Made by a program: the position numbers and the translations under genes
Origin: an uncultured Clostridia bacterium
GTDB lineage: Bacteria > Bacillota > Clostridia > Oscillospirales > Ruminococcaceae
Assembly (NCBI GenBank): GCA_947631995.1
Contig: CANRNT010000023.1
Location: 1-35,398, forward strand
DNA length: 35,398 nt
Direction of reading: 5' to 3'
In this document: one piece after another, positions 1 through 10,126 of the stretch
Layout: every line of letters begins with the position of its first letter
How positions within the stretch are numbered: the stretch's first letter is position 1
The notes under the pieces: generated by a model
What the model was told of the DNA's origin: nothing
The model's database searches: none
The model's input: only the letters and a program-made list of their open reading frames with translations

Positions 1-6
1 AACAAA

Positions 7-45
7 ACCTCCTATGTTTCTATTATACCATAGGAGGTCTTTTTT
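7..45. terminator. Bidirectional intrinsic terminator
   Basis: A perfect 10-bp stem, ACCTCCTATG (7-16) with CATAGGAGGT (29-38), is followed on the plus strand by a T-run (40-45). On the minus strand the stem is followed by TTTTGTT. It lies just past the stop of the minus-strand NADAR gene, so it probably ends the asnB-NADAR transcript and also any plus-strand transcript entering from the left. Confidence 0.75.
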
Positions 46-91
46 GTCATTGTTCTTTTTTACTGGTTCGGTTCATTCGGAGAGGCTGGCT

Positions 92-520
92 TTATTTCTT
101 TAACTCTTCTCGCACCTGCATAAGTATTCCACCCAGAAGGTTCTGCCCTTTGCCGTCTACCGTGCCCCATATCCTGTCGCCCCAGTCGTTGCCCTCTTCA
201 AGATATACATCGCCCGTTGCCAGCAGCTTTTCTTTAAGCTCCTCATTCTGGGAAAACTTCGCGTAAACTATCTCTTTCATAACGCGCACTTTTACCTGCT
301 CCCAGTCAGGGCGCAATGAAACTTCCCTGCCCCTGTGCTTAGACTGCGACGGCGAAAGGTCGGCAAACTGCTCCCTGCGCGCCCTGTCAGCACACTTCTG
401 CGCCTGAAAAGCCGCCTCGCTGCTGTGATACAAAATGCCGTCATACTCTACGTCCGCCTCGTAAAAATTGCTCAGAAAGAAATACTCATCTCTGAAACTG
501 TCTATCTTCTGTATACTCAT
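92..520 (-). CDS. NADAR-domain (YbiA/DUF1768-like) protein
   Basis: This 142-residue protein matches the single-domain NADAR/YbiA family. Recognisable blocks are FLSNFY near residue 15, EAAFQAQK near 35, GREVxLRPDWE near 65, an acidic-aromatic segment EGNDWGDRIWG near 110 and GQNLLGG near 125. Family members are N-glycosidases on riboflavin-pathway intermediates or on ADP-ribose-type substrates; which applies here cannot be read from sequence. The ATG is supported by AAGGAG 7 bases upstream, and this site overlaps the end of asnB (9 bases between the genes), so the two are very likely co-transcribed and translationally coupled. A metabolite-repair role is an inference. Confidence 0.85.
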   Translation of the reverse strand: MSIQKIDSFRDEYFFLSNFYEADVEYDGILYHSSEAAFQAQKCADRARREQFADLSPSQSKHRGREVSLRPDWEQVKVRVMKEIVYAKFSQNEELKEKLLATGDVYLEEGNDWGDRIWGTVDGKGQNLLGGILMQVREELKK

Positions 521-529
521 ATCCGCTCC

Positions 530-2401
530 TTAATATCTGCCGTCGTTCACAAAATACACCTTATACCACACAAGGAATGTAAACACCGTCCATATCTTGC
601 GGCTGTTGTCAGCCTTGCCGCTGCGGTGGTCGTCTAAAAGCTGCACAAGCGGCTGCGTGTTGAAAAACTGCTTTGCAACTTCGCTCTCAAACTCTTTCTT
701 CACAATATCGTAATACTTATCCTCTTTCAGCCACACCCTTATAGGCACGGGAAAGCCGAGCTTTTTCTTCTCCGCGGTTTTCGCGCTTTGCTTGGGGGTG
801 TCTTTCTTTGCCGCAAGGCGCATAGCGTACTTGGTGATGTACTTCGCGTCGTCGGTCTTTTTGTGCCGCGTTACCCTGAATTTTGTCGGTATCTTCTCCG
901 CGAGAGCCATTACCTCTTTGTCTAAAAACGGCACGCGCAGCTCCAGAGAATTTGCCATGCTCATCTTGTCGGCTTTGAGAAGTATGTCGCCTGCCATCCA
1001 CATATGCAGGTCAAGGTACTGCATTTTTGTAACGTCGTCCTTGCCCTTTACGTTGTCGTAAAACGGCTTTGTCAGCACGGTGGGGTCGGGCGCGTCAGTG
1101 CTTATTTTAAGTATCTGCTTTCTCTGCTGCGGCGTGAACATATACGCGTTTCCTATAAATCTTTCCTCAACGTCCTTGCCTTTGCGCACAAAGAAGTTCA
1201 CGCCTCTTTTAGCAGGCAGCTTTTCCGCCACCTTGCCTATACCCCTCTTTACAAAGCGCGGCAGTCTGTCGTAAACCGTGCCGTTCGGGTCGCTGTATAC
1301 GTTGTAACCGCCGAATATCTCGTCAGCGCCCTCGCCCGAAAGCACTACCTTCAGCCTTTGCGAAGCGATATTGCACACAAAGTAAAGCGCCACCGCCGAG
1401 GGGTCTGCAAGCGGTTCGTCCATATGGTACTGTATCATAGAAAGGCTTCCCCAGTATTCCTCGGGCGTTATGACCTTGCTCGTGTTCTCTTTCCCGATAG
1501 CCTTTGAGAAATTCTTCGCCCAGCCTATCTCGTTGTATTTCTCATCGCTGCCAAAGCCCACGGTAAACGTCTTGTCAACGTTCGCTATCGCTGCAACATA
1601 GCTGGAGTCCACGCCGCTTGACAAAAACGAGCCGACCTCAACATCTGCTATCTTGTGCGCCTCAACAGAATTATGGAACGTGTCGGATATGCTGTACACC
1701 CAGTCTTTGAGCGTAGGCTCCGTGTCAGCCTCAAAGTGTACGTCCCAGTATTTTTGTATGGTAAGCTTTCCGCCGCTGTACCTGAACCAATGCGCAGGCG
1801 GCAGCTTGAATACACCCTTGAAAAACGTCTCGTCCGCCGCCGAATACTGAAACGTGAGGTAGTTCTCCAGCGCCGCGGTGTTGAGCTCTTTTTTGAAGCA
1901 CGGGTGTGGCAGAAAACACTTTATCTCCGAGCCGAACATAAAGCAGCCGTTCATCTGCGCGTAGTAAAGCGGCTTTATGCCGAAGAAATCGCGCGCCCCG
2001 AAAAGCTCCTGCTTATTTTTATCCCATATCACAAAGGCGAACATTCCGCGCACCATGTCAAGCAGCTTTTCGCCGTACTCCTCATAGCCGTGAATAAGCA
2101 CCTCCGTGTCGGTGTTTGTCGAAAAAATATGCCCTGCCGCCAACAGCTTTTCGCGTATCTCCTTGTAGTTGTATATCTCGCCGTTGAACACTATTACGAG
2201 CGATTTATCCTCGTTGAAGATAGGCTGGTCGCCCGAAGTGCTGACGTCAATGATACTCAGTCTGCGGTGACCAAGTGCAATTGCGTCGTCTATATACTTT
2301 CCCTCCGCGTCAGGGCCGCGGTGCTTTATCCTGTCCATCATTTCGCCGAGCGTTTTATCCGCCGACAAAACCGTATTTGTAAAACCAACTATCCCGCACA
2401 T
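530..2401 (-). CDS. asnB: Asparagine synthase (glutamine-hydrolysing), long AsnB type
   Basis: It makes asparagine from aspartate, ATP and glutamine in the cytoplasm. The start is set at the ATG giving Met-Cys-Gly-Ile, because class II amidotransferases need the nucleophile Cys at position 2 after Met removal; AAAGGTGG lies 7 bases upstream. The frame is open for 27 more codons upstream, but that would bury the Cys. The predicted protein has 623 residues, close to the Bacillus AsnB/AsnO size. An N-terminal Ntn-hydrolase domain (about 1-200, with RGPD and GEIYNY motifs) is followed by the ATP-pyrophosphatase domain with SSGVDSS. It has its own promoter and a NADAR gene immediately downstream. 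A second, different asnB lies at 7841-9433. Confidence 0.93.
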   Translation of the reverse strand: MCGIVGFTNTVLSADKTLGEMMDRIKHRGPDAEGKYIDDAIALGHRRLSIIDVSTSGDQPIFNEDKSLVIVFNGEIYNYKEIREKLLAAGHIFSTNTDTEVLIHGYEEYGEKLLDMVRGMFAFVIWDKNKQELFGARDFFGIKPLYYAQMNGCFMFGSEIKCFLPHPCFKKELNTAALENYLTFQYSAADETFFKGVFKLPPAHWFRYSGGKLTIQKYWDVHFEADTEPTLKDWVYSISDTFHNSVEAHKIADVEVGSFLSSGVDSSYVAAIANVDKTFTVGFGSDEKYNEIGWAKNFSKAIGKENTSKVITPEEYWGSLSMIQYHMDEPLADPSAVALYFVCNIASQRLKVVLSGEGADEIFGGYNVYSDPNGTVYDRLPRFVKRGIGKVAEKLPAKRGVNFFVRKGKDVEERFIGNAYMFTPQQRKQILKISTDAPDPTVLTKPFYDNVKGKDDVTKMQYLDLHMWMAGDILLKADKMSMANSLELRVPFLDKEVMALAEKIPTKFRVTRHKKTDDAKYITKYAMRLAAKKDTPKQSAKTAEKKKLGFPVPIRVWLKEDKYYDIVKKEFESEVAKQFFNTQPLVQLLDDHRSGKADNSRKIWTVFTFLVWYKVYFVNDGRY

Positions 2402-2441
2402 ATCCATACCACCTTTGTATATTTTGTTGTCTTGCCCGTCT

Positions 2442-2480
2442 GCAAAAAAGAGACTGACCATGTTCGGCGAGCCTCTTTGC
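2442..2480 (-). promoter_or_regulatory. Possible attenuator hairpin in the asnB leader
   Basis: Read on the minus strand, AAAGAGGCT can pair with AGTCTCTTT (one G-T wobble) across a 14-base loop, and the 3' arm runs directly into a T6 tract. This lies between the asnB promoter and start codon, where an intrinsic terminator would attenuate transcription. No T-box fold or ANTAR-type hexaloop hairpin was found in this short leader, so the controlling factor is unknown. Confidence 0.35.
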
Positions 2481-2513
2481 ACATACTTTGTAATTTATTT
2501 CCTCACAAAGAAC

Positions 2514-2542
2514 ATTATAGCACATATCCGCCCGTTTGTCAA
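2514..2542 (-). promoter_or_regulatory. Consensus sigma-A promoter for asnB
   Basis: On the minus strand, TTGACA (2537-2542) and TATAAT (2514-2519) are separated by exactly 17 bases, with a TG one base before the -10. Both hexamers match consensus perfectly. It starts 15 bases after the purF stop codon, so asnB-NADAR can be expressed separately from pyrG-purF. The leader to the asnB ATG is about 105 bases. Confidence 0.85.
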
Positions 2543-2557
2543 GAGCACAGCGATCGC

Positions 2558-3988
2558 TCAAAGCGTTATCTGATCCCTGTCTGAAAGCTTTTGTTCAAAG
2601 CGGTCTTTTCTGGTATCCGTCGGTACGGCAGTAGGATAATCGCCGCTGAAGCAGGCGTGACAGTAACCCTCCGTCCTCGCCAGAGCGCCAAGCTGCTCAA
2701 AGGGCAGATAACCCAGACTGTCAGCGCCTATGAGCTGCGCTATTTCATCTATTGTGTGGTGACAGGCTATCAAATGCTCCTCCGAGTCGATGTCCGTTCC
2801 GTAATAGCACGGGTGCAGAAACGGCGGAGAGGAAATTCTCATATGTATCTCCTTTGCACCTGCCTCGCGCAGAAGCTTTACGATCCTGCCGCTCGTAGTG
2901 CCGCGGACTATGCTGTCATCTATCAGCACTATACGCTTGTCCTTGACTGTTTCTTCAATAGCAGAAAGCTTTATACGCACCTTGTCCAGCCTGTCGCCCT
3001 GCTGGGGGGAGATGAACGTTCTGCCGATGTACTTATTCTTTATAAGACCTATGCCGTATGGTATGCCTGACTCCAGACTGAATCCCAGAGCCGCGTCAAG
3101 TCCCGAATCGGGTACGCCGACGACTATATCGGCCTCGGCTGGGTGAGATTTTGCAAGTATCCTGCCCGCTTCAAGCCGCGCAGAATGCACTGAAACACCG
3201 TCGATCACGGAGTCGGGACGTGCAAAATATATGTACTCAAAAACACACAGCTTCTGCGGCTTTTTATTGCAATGCTCGGTACGTGAAACAACGCCGTTTT
3301 TGCCGAAAACGAGTATCTCGCCGGGCAGCAGCTCTCTCACGAGCTTTGCCCCGACAGCTTTTAAAGCGCAGCTTTCGGAAGCCACAACGTACACTCCGTC
3401 AGCGGTAACGCCGTAACAAAGGGGTCTGAAGCCGTAAGGGTCGCGAGCGCAGATAAGCTTCTGCGGAGACATAAGCACCAAAGAATATGCGCCGTCAAGC
3501 TTGTCCATAGCCCTGCTCAAAGCGTCCTCTATGGACGGGGCATTCAGCCGCTCTTTGGTAACTATGTAAGCTATGGTCTCGGTGTCGCTGGTCGTGTGGA
3601 AGATAGCGCCCTCCATTTCGAGAGAATTCCTGAGCTGAGCGGCGTTGCTGAGGTTGCCGTTGTGTGCAAGAGCCATTCTGCCCTTTTGGTGGTTGACCTC
3701 TATCGGCTGGCAGTTGTTGCGGTTGTTGCCGCCCGTTGTGCCGTATCTGCAATGACCTACCGCCATAGTTCCCTGCGGCATACGGGACAAAACGTCTCCC
3801 GAAAAAACTTCGCTGACCAGCCCCAAGTCCTTATGCGATACGAACACGCCGTCGTCGTTGACAACAATGCCGCAGCTTTCCTGACCGCGGTGCTGAAGCG
3901 CATACAGCCCGTAATAGGTTATTCCTGCAACGTTTATCGGCTGAGGCGCAATAACACCGAACACACCGCATTCTTCATGGATACTCAT
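2558..3988 (-). CDS. purF: Amidophosphoribosyltransferase (PurF)
   Basis: It catalyses the first committed step of purine synthesis: PRPP plus glutamine gives 5-phosphoribosylamine. The 476-residue protein begins with a six-residue propeptide before Cys7 of CGVFGV, as in Bacillus-type PurF, which self-processes to expose the catalytic Cys. The PRPP-binding motif VLIDDSIVRGTT lies near residue 355. Cysteines near 243, 392, 444 and 447 (including CHAC near the C-terminus) fit the Bacillus 4Fe-4S-containing class. The start is preceded by GGTGATG. It lies 27 bases after pyrG, suggesting a pyrG-purF transcript joining two glutamine-dependent nucleotide enzymes. Confidence 0.95.
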   Translation of the reverse strand: MSIHEECGVFGVIAPQPINVAGITYYGLYALQHRGQESCGIVVNDDGVFVSHKDLGLVSEVFSGDVLSRMPQGTMAVGHCRYGTTGGNNRNNCQPIEVNHQKGRMALAHNGNLSNAAQLRNSLEMEGAIFHTTSDTETIAYIVTKERLNAPSIEDALSRAMDKLDGAYSLVLMSPQKLICARDPYGFRPLCYGVTADGVYVVASESCALKAVGAKLVRELLPGEILVFGKNGVVSRTEHCNKKPQKLCVFEYIYFARPDSVIDGVSVHSARLEAGRILAKSHPAEADIVVGVPDSGLDAALGFSLESGIPYGIGLIKNKYIGRTFISPQQGDRLDKVRIKLSAIEETVKDKRIVLIDDSIVRGTTSGRIVKLLREAGAKEIHMRISSPPFLHPCYYGTDIDSEEHLIACHHTIDEIAQLIGADSLGYLPFEQLGALARTEGYCHACFSGDYPTAVPTDTRKDRFEQKLSDRDQITL

Positions 3989-4015
3989 TTTACATCACCG
4001 CTTTTATATGCTATA

Positions 4016-5668
<1,653 letters not shown>

Positions 5669-5926
5669 GGTCTTTTAACATAGTAATTGACTAAAGTTTG
5701 TGCTGTCCCCACAACACAGTTGTAAATCCGCATTTATGAAATTCATATGCAATACGTTTCAAATCAAATTCCTGCACTACTGACCTCTGTTGTTGCCAAA
5801 ACAAAACCTATGCGTATTTCGCTATCTTGCCTGCCACACAAAGGCACAAAGTTCCGAGCGAAGAGGTCGCGAAATTCCACCAAGGAATAGCGCGTGGCTG
5901 AGGGTGTGGATAAGGAAAGGGGAGCG

Positions 5927-6010
5927 CGAGGGGGAAACCTTAGGGTAGGGGGTAAAGCGCGCGCCCTTCCAGTTATATTTACCCCCTATACCCCTATGGT
6001 TTCCCCCTCG
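5927..6010. repeat. Long inverted repeat, about 30-bp stem
   Basis: The arm at 5927-5956, beginning CGAGGGGGAAACC and ending GGGGGTAAA, is complementary to 5978-6010. The pairing is perfect for the outer 13 bp and then has one mismatch and a small bulge, around a 21-base loop. There is no T-tract on either side, so it is not a standard terminator. The GC-rich arms would form a very stable cruciform or RNA hairpin. Confidence 0.75.
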
Positions 6011-6077
6011 AACAGAGATGCGCAAAAGTATTAGCACACTCAAAACGAGGGATAACCTAGGTACAAAGGGCAGCGAA

Positions 6078-6106
6078 CAGCTCCGCAGGCTTGCGCTTAC
6101 GCGCAA
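6078..6106 (-). repeat. TTAC-loop hairpin module with CCTGCGGAGCTG tag (copy D)
   Basis: The hairpin TTGCGC-TTAC-GCGCAA (6091-6106 on plus) adjoins CAGCTCCGCAGG. In reverse orientation this is the same tag, CCTGCGGAGCTG, that follows similar small hairpins at 9785-9811, 27956-27986 and 29549-29575. The stem sequences differ between copies while the tag is retained. Confidence 0.5.
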
Positions 6107-6204
6107 CAAAATAAATCTGCCAACTTAGCGAGGGCTTTTCATTTATGCCCTCTTGCGGTGCCCGAAATCTGTTTCGCTTCGCTCACATCTTTCGACCGCT
6201 GCGC

Positions 6205-6252
6205 AATAATCGCCTCGCTTCTTCTGCCACAGGCAGCGCTTCGGCGATTATT
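6205..6252. repeat. Compound hairpin overlapping the guaA stop codon
   Basis: AATAATCGCC (6205-6214) pairs perfectly with GGCGATTATT (6243-6252). An inner hairpin CTGCC-aca-GGCAG lies at 6225-6237. The right arm includes the guaA stop codon. No T-tract follows on the minus strand, so it may protect the guaA mRNA 3' end or be a dispersed repeat rather than a classical terminator. Confidence 0.5.
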
Positions 6253-7819
6253 CCCATTCCACCGTTGCAGGCGGCTTTGATGTTATATCATACACCACCC
6301 TTGAAACGCCTGCGACTTCGTTGGTTATGCGGCTGCTGGCGCGCTCGAGAACCTCATACGGCAGTCTTGTCCACTCGGCAGTCATAAAATCGTCCGTGGT
6401 GACCGCTCTCAGCGCGATAGTGTACCCATACGTTCTCGCATCGCCCATAACGCCCACGCTGCGCAGACCCGTAAGCACCGCAAAATACTGATTAGTCATC
6501 TTTTCAAGCCCTGCGTTTGCCACTTCCTCGCGGAAAATAGCATCTGCATCGCGCAGAAGCTCCAGCTTTTCTTTCGTTATCTCGCCGATAACTCTCACCG
6601 CCAGTCCGGGGCCCGGGAACGGCTGCCGCCACACGAGCTCGTGCGGTATGCCAAGCTGCTCGCCTGCACGGCGCACCTCGTCTTTGAAAAGCTCTCTGAG
6701 CGGCTCGACTATCTCGTCAAACGATATGACATCTGGCAGGCCGCCGACGTTGTGGTGGCTCTTTATCACCGCGGAATCGCCCTTGCCGCTCTCTATAACA
6801 TCGGGGTAGATAGTGCCCTGCACAAGCACGTTTATCTTGCCCAGCTTTTTAGCCTCGTCCTCAAAAACGCGTATAAACTCCTCGCCGATTATCTTGCGCT
6901 TCTGCTCGGGCTCGGTAACGCCTTTGAGCTTGCTTAAAAACCTATCCTCGGCGTTTACGCGTATCATATTCATGCCAAACTGCCGCCTGAACGTCTGCTC
7001 GACAAAGTCGCCCTCGTTTTTTCTAAGCAGTCCGTGGTCTACAAACACGCAGGTAAGGTCATTGCCGATAGCCTTGTGCAGCATAACAGCCGCGACGGAG
7101 GAATCCACTCCGCCCGAAAGCGCGAGCAGGACTTTCTTCCCTGCGAGATATTCTTTATACTTTTCTATCGAATTTTCGACAAAATTTTCTATTTTCCAGT
7201 CGCCTTTGCACTTGCACACCTTGAACACGAAATTTTCTAGTATCTGCTTTCCGTACACGGTGTGTGTAACCTCGGGGTGGAACTGCACGCCGTAAAGCCG
7301 CCTGCTCTCGTCTGCCATAGCGGCGCAGGGGCATTTATCGGTATGCGCTATTGTAACAAAGCCTTTGGGCGGCGCGGATATAAAGTCGTTGTGGCTCATC
7401 CAGCAAACGCTCTCGCTCGGCACACCCTCAAAGAGTGTATTACTTTCAAAATATACGTTAGTCTTGCCGTACTCGCTGCTGTTTTCGGCGCTTGAAATTT
7501 CGCCCTGAGCCATATACGCCATAAGCTGATCGCCGTAGCAGATACCAAGTATCGGCACGCCGACATTCAGTATAGCAGGGTCGTAATGCGGCGAACTTTC
7601 GTCATAAACGCTGTTAGGGCCGCCCGTGAAAATAACGCCCTTATATTCCTTTACCTGCTCTAAAGTTACTTTGTCATACGGCTTTATCTCCGCATAGACG
7701 TGCTGCTCCCTCACTCGCCTTGCTATAAGCTGGTTATACTGACCGCCGAAGTCAAGGACAAGTATCTTTTCCAAATTGTCAATGTTCTGTGTGTTTGTAA
7801 TACCCTGCGAATTTGGCAT
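6248..7819 (-). CDS. guaA: GMP synthase, glutamine-hydrolysing (GuaA)
   Basis: It aminates XMP to GMP using ATP and glutamine. In the 523-residue protein the N-terminal class I amidotransferase domain has the nucleophile Cys in GICYGDQ and the His in GVQFHPEV. The ATP-pyrophosphatase domain carries ALSGGVDSS near residue 233, and the C-terminal dimerisation domain ends in the family-typical KPPATVEWE. The start has GGAGTG upstream at a normal distance. It lies 21 bases after asnB2, giving an asnB2-guaA pair. The stop codon sits inside a stable inverted repeat. Confidence 0.96.
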   Translation of the reverse strand: MPNSQGITNTQNIDNLEKILVLDFGGQYNQLIARRVREQHVYAEIKPYDKVTLEQVKEYKGVIFTGGPNSVYDESSPHYDPAILNVGVPILGICYGDQLMAYMAQGEISSAENSSEYGKTNVYFESNTLFEGVPSESVCWMSHNDFISAPPKGFVTIAHTDKCPCAAMADESRRLYGVQFHPEVTHTVYGKQILENFVFKVCKCKGDWKIENFVENSIEKYKEYLAGKKVLLALSGGVDSSVAAVMLHKAIGNDLTCVFVDHGLLRKNEGDFVEQTFRRQFGMNMIRVNAEDRFLSKLKGVTEPEQKRKIIGEEFIRVFEDEAKKLGKINVLVQGTIYPDVIESGKGDSAVIKSHHNVGGLPDVISFDEIVEPLRELFKDEVRRAGEQLGIPHELVWRQPFPGPGLAVRVIGEITKEKLELLRDADAIFREEVANAGLEKMTNQYFAVLTGLRSVGVMGDARTYGYTIALRAVTTDDFMTAEWTRLPYEVLERASSRITNEVAGVSRVVYDITSKPPATVEWE

Positions 7820-7840
7820 TATGCGCTCACTCCGATATAT

Positions 7841-9433
7841 TTATTTCCCGCTGTCACCGTAGTTTGAAAGCACTCTCGCAGAGGGGTCGTTGACGTTGCA
7901 GCCCTCCCACGCCTTGTTAGGCATCCAGAAGTCAACTATCATCTCGCCCTGATCGGGGTAGTACCTTTCAAATATCTCACGGTACAGCAAAGATTCTTTG
8001 GTAAACGGCGCAGCGTGCTTGTACTGCTTTATCTTCTCTTCAAACTGCTCATCGCTGTAAAATTCTTCTGCATACTCTTTAAGATAGTCCACCATAGAGT
8101 GACCTACGGCGTCCGAAAAAGCGGCTTTTTCTCTCCACAAAATGCTTTCGGGCAGATAGTCGCCCTTTTCAAAAGCGTGGCGAAGCAGATATTTTCCCTT
8201 GCCGTATTTGTTAAGCTTCTTTTCGGGGTCTACGGACATAACGTACTTTACAAAATCAATATCGCCGAACGGTACGCGCGCTTCGAGAGAGTTTACCGAA
8301 ATACACCTGTCGGCTCTCAGCACGTCGTACATATGAAGCTCTCTCACGCGCTTTTGGGATTCCTCCTGAAAAGCCTGCGCATCGGGCGCAAAGTCGGTAT
8401 ACTTATAGCCGAAAAGCTCGTCGGAAATTTCGCCCGTCAGCAGTACGCGGATATCGGTCTGCTCGTGGATAGCCTTGCATATAAGATACATACCCATGCT
8501 GGCTCTGATAGTGGTAATATCGAACGTGCCGAGCAGGTGTATGACATCTTCAAGAGCGTTCAGAACGTCATCTTTTGTGATGATTATCTCCTTGTGGTCG
8601 CTGCCTATGTAGTCTGCTACCTGTTTTGCATATTTCAGGTCGATAGCGTCCTCGCTCATGCCTATGGCAAAGGTCTTTATCGGCTTGTCGCTCTTTTTAG
8701 CTGCAATAGCGCACACCAGAGAGCTGTCCAGTCCTCCCGAAAGCAGAAAACCGACCTTTGCGTCTGCCACTAGGCGTTTTTCAACACCTGCAACGAGCTT
8801 GTCGTGTATCTTCTGGCAGACCGTTTCAAGATCGTCATAGCAGACCTCGTCAACTTTCGCAATGTCCATGTAGCAGACGAACTTGCCGTCCTTCCAGTAG
8901 TGACCGGGAGGGAAAGGCATTATCTTCTTTGTAAGACCGACCAAATTTTTAGCCTCGCTTGCAAATATCGGCTCGCCGTCCTCGTCAAGACCGTAATAAA
9001 GCGGACGTATGCCGATGGGGTCACGCGCGGCGATAAAGCTGTCAGAGGGTTTGTCGTAGATAATGCAGGCAAACTCGGCGTCGAGCATGGGGAACATATC
9101 CGTGCCGTACTCGCGGTATAGCGGCAGAAGTATCTCGCAGTCGGAGTCACTTTTGAAGGTATATTTGCCCGTTTCTTCAAGCTGTTTTTTCAGCTTTTTG
9201 AAGCCGTAAATCTCGCCGTTGCAGACGACATAGCTGCCGTCAAGCTCAAACGGCTGCATACCCTCCTCTGTAAGACCCATTATAGCGAGCCTATGGAAAG
9301 CAAGAATACCCTTTCCGCTTTCAAGCTTTATTATCCTGCTGTCGTCGGGGCCTCGGGATCTGGTCTGTTCAAAACCCGAAACAAAAGAATTATAGGCGAC
9401 GCAGCTGCCGCAATAGCCCATTATAGAACACAT
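7841..9433 (-). CDS. asnB: Asparagine synthase, E. coli AsnB type
   Basis: This is a second glutamine-dependent asparagine synthase, of a different subfamily from the gene at 530-2401. The start is placed at Met-Cys-Ser-Ile, which exposes the required Cys2; GGAGGT lies 7 bases upstream. The open frame continues 20 codons further upstream but would mask the nucleophile. The 530-residue protein has RGPDDS, GEIYGF, the pyrophosphatase loop LSGGLDSS and a C-terminus with DPSAR, all as in E. coli AsnB. It has its own strong promoter and leads into guaA. Two non-identical asnB genes in one nitrogen region suggest different expression or ammonia supply, which is inference. Confidence 0.94.
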   Translation of the reverse strand: MCSIMGYCGSCVAYNSFVSGFEQTRSRGPDDSRIIKLESGKGILAFHRLAIMGLTEEGMQPFELDGSYVVCNGEIYGFKKLKKQLEETGKYTFKSDSDCEILLPLYREYGTDMFPMLDAEFACIIYDKPSDSFIAARDPIGIRPLYYGLDEDGEPIFASEAKNLVGLTKKIMPFPPGHYWKDGKFVCYMDIAKVDEVCYDDLETVCQKIHDKLVAGVEKRLVADAKVGFLLSGGLDSSLVCAIAAKKSDKPIKTFAIGMSEDAIDLKYAKQVADYIGSDHKEIIITKDDVLNALEDVIHLLGTFDITTIRASMGMYLICKAIHEQTDIRVLLTGEISDELFGYKYTDFAPDAQAFQEESQKRVRELHMYDVLRADRCISVNSLEARVPFGDIDFVKYVMSVDPEKKLNKYGKGKYLLRHAFEKGDYLPESILWREKAAFSDAVGHSMVDYLKEYAEEFYSDEQFEEKIKQYKHAAPFTKESLLYREIFERYYPDQGEMIVDFWMPNKAWEGCNVNDPSARVLSNYGDSGK

Positions 9434-9497
9434 AATGATTACCTCCGTATATTTCAGCATTCTATAGGGCAAGTGCTGTACTCGCTGTGCCACCTAT

Positions 9498-9527
9498 ATT
9501 TTATCTCATTTTGACCGTTCTTGTCAA
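9498..9527 (-). promoter_or_regulatory. Promoter for asnB2-guaA
   Basis: On the minus strand, TTGACA (9522-9527) and TAAAAT (9498-9503) are separated by 18 bases. The expected start point gives a leader of about 60 bases before the asnB2 ATG. The -35 is perfect and the -10 differs from consensus at one position. Confidence 0.7.
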
Positions 9528-9741
9528 GTACATACCGCACAAATATCGTGTGCAGATATACAAAAGAACGCCGACTGACGCGCGGTAACGGCTCGCCTAC
9601 TGAAAGCGCGGTATGCGCCTTGTTCAGCTCGCAGCTCGAAAAGTGTTATTCACGCAGTTCTTCCGCACGGCTCACACCGTCCCATGCTCGCTGATAGAAG
9701 TTTTGCTGCGCTACTTCTCTTTTCTCAAACGCTTTTAACAC

Positions 9742-9778
9742 ACATTGACCGCCACAAGTGTCGGTCAAGTGTTGTTGT
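9742..9778 (+). terminator. Hairpin followed by T-rich tract
   Basis: ACATTGACCG (9742-9751) pairs with CGGTCAAGTGT (9762-9772) with one bulge. The next 12 bases are rich in T and continue into a T7 run (9778-9784). It has the form of a plus-strand intrinsic terminator, but no plus-strand gene upstream was recognised, so it may be part of the repeat-rich spacer 9530-10126. Confidence 0.4.
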
Positions 9779-9784
9779 TTTTTT

Positions 9785-10108
9785 GCGCTTACGCGCTACC
9801 TGCTGGAGCTGTTCAACGCTCCACAGTAATTTGGTTTTATTCTCATTTTGAGTGTGCTGATACGTTTGCGTATTTTGCTTGTTATGAGTTTTTCGCATTG
9901 TTCGGCGTTCCAGAATGGAACGCGGAAAAAGAGCGATAACTTCTCAAAGGAGAGGCTCTCTCTTGCAGAGCCTCTCCTCTTAGAAAACAGTTCACCGAAC
10001 TGTTTTCTAATTCACCTCTTGCAGAGCGCACGCTGTGTTTTCGGGGGCGCCGCCCCCGTACCCCCGCAAGCCTTTTGAAAAAGGCTTGACCGAAAACTTT
10101 TCTATTTC
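9785..10108. repeat. Composite multi-hairpin element, copy A
   Basis: A chain of hairpins lies downstream of glnN: GCGC-TTAC-GCGC (9785-9796) with its tag; GCGTTCC/GGAACGC (9905-9911/9917-9923); an 11-bp stem with loop CTCTTGC (9949-9959/9967-9977); a 13- to 14-bp stem with loop ACC (9980-9993/9997-10010); a GC-only stem (10042-10058); and CAAGCC/GGCTTG closing a TTTTGAAAAA loop (10067-10088), then the conserved tail CGAAAACTTTT. Copy B (29549-29876) keeps the order and loops but has different, still fully paired, stems. The rest of the 9530-9784 spacer holds smaller hairpins and no recognisable gene. Confidence 0.8.
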
Positions 10109-10126
10109 GGATTTACAACGAAACTA

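Larger units (their letters stand above)
5669..6242. other. Non-coding spacer between pyrG and guaA
   Basis: No credible gene was found here. An open frame of 95 codons exists on the minus strand (5822-6109), but its translation resembles no family, starts without a ribosome binding site and runs through a large inverted repeat. What the spacer does hold is a long hairpin (5927-6010), a TTAC-loop hairpin module (6078-6106) and a compound hairpin at the guaA end. Confidence 0.5.

Noticed and set aside
2402-2482. 27-residue N-terminal extension of the first asnB (and a 20-residue one of the second, 9434-9493)
   Set aside because: Class II amidotransferases need Cys directly after the initiator Met; well-placed ribosome binding sites support the shorter starts.
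2402-2510. T-box riboswitch before asnB
   Set aside because: The leader of about 105 bases is too short for the T-box fold and no T-box sequence was found; only a simple hairpin with T-tract is visible.
5822-6109. 95-codon open frame on the minus strand
   Set aside because: It spans both arms of the long inverted repeat, has biased low-complexity composition and no ribosome binding site or family resemblance.
9434-9500. TATAGG/CCTATA hairpin as an asnB2 leader element
   Set aside because: One arm overlaps the -10 region of the promoter, so the full hairpin would not be transcribed.
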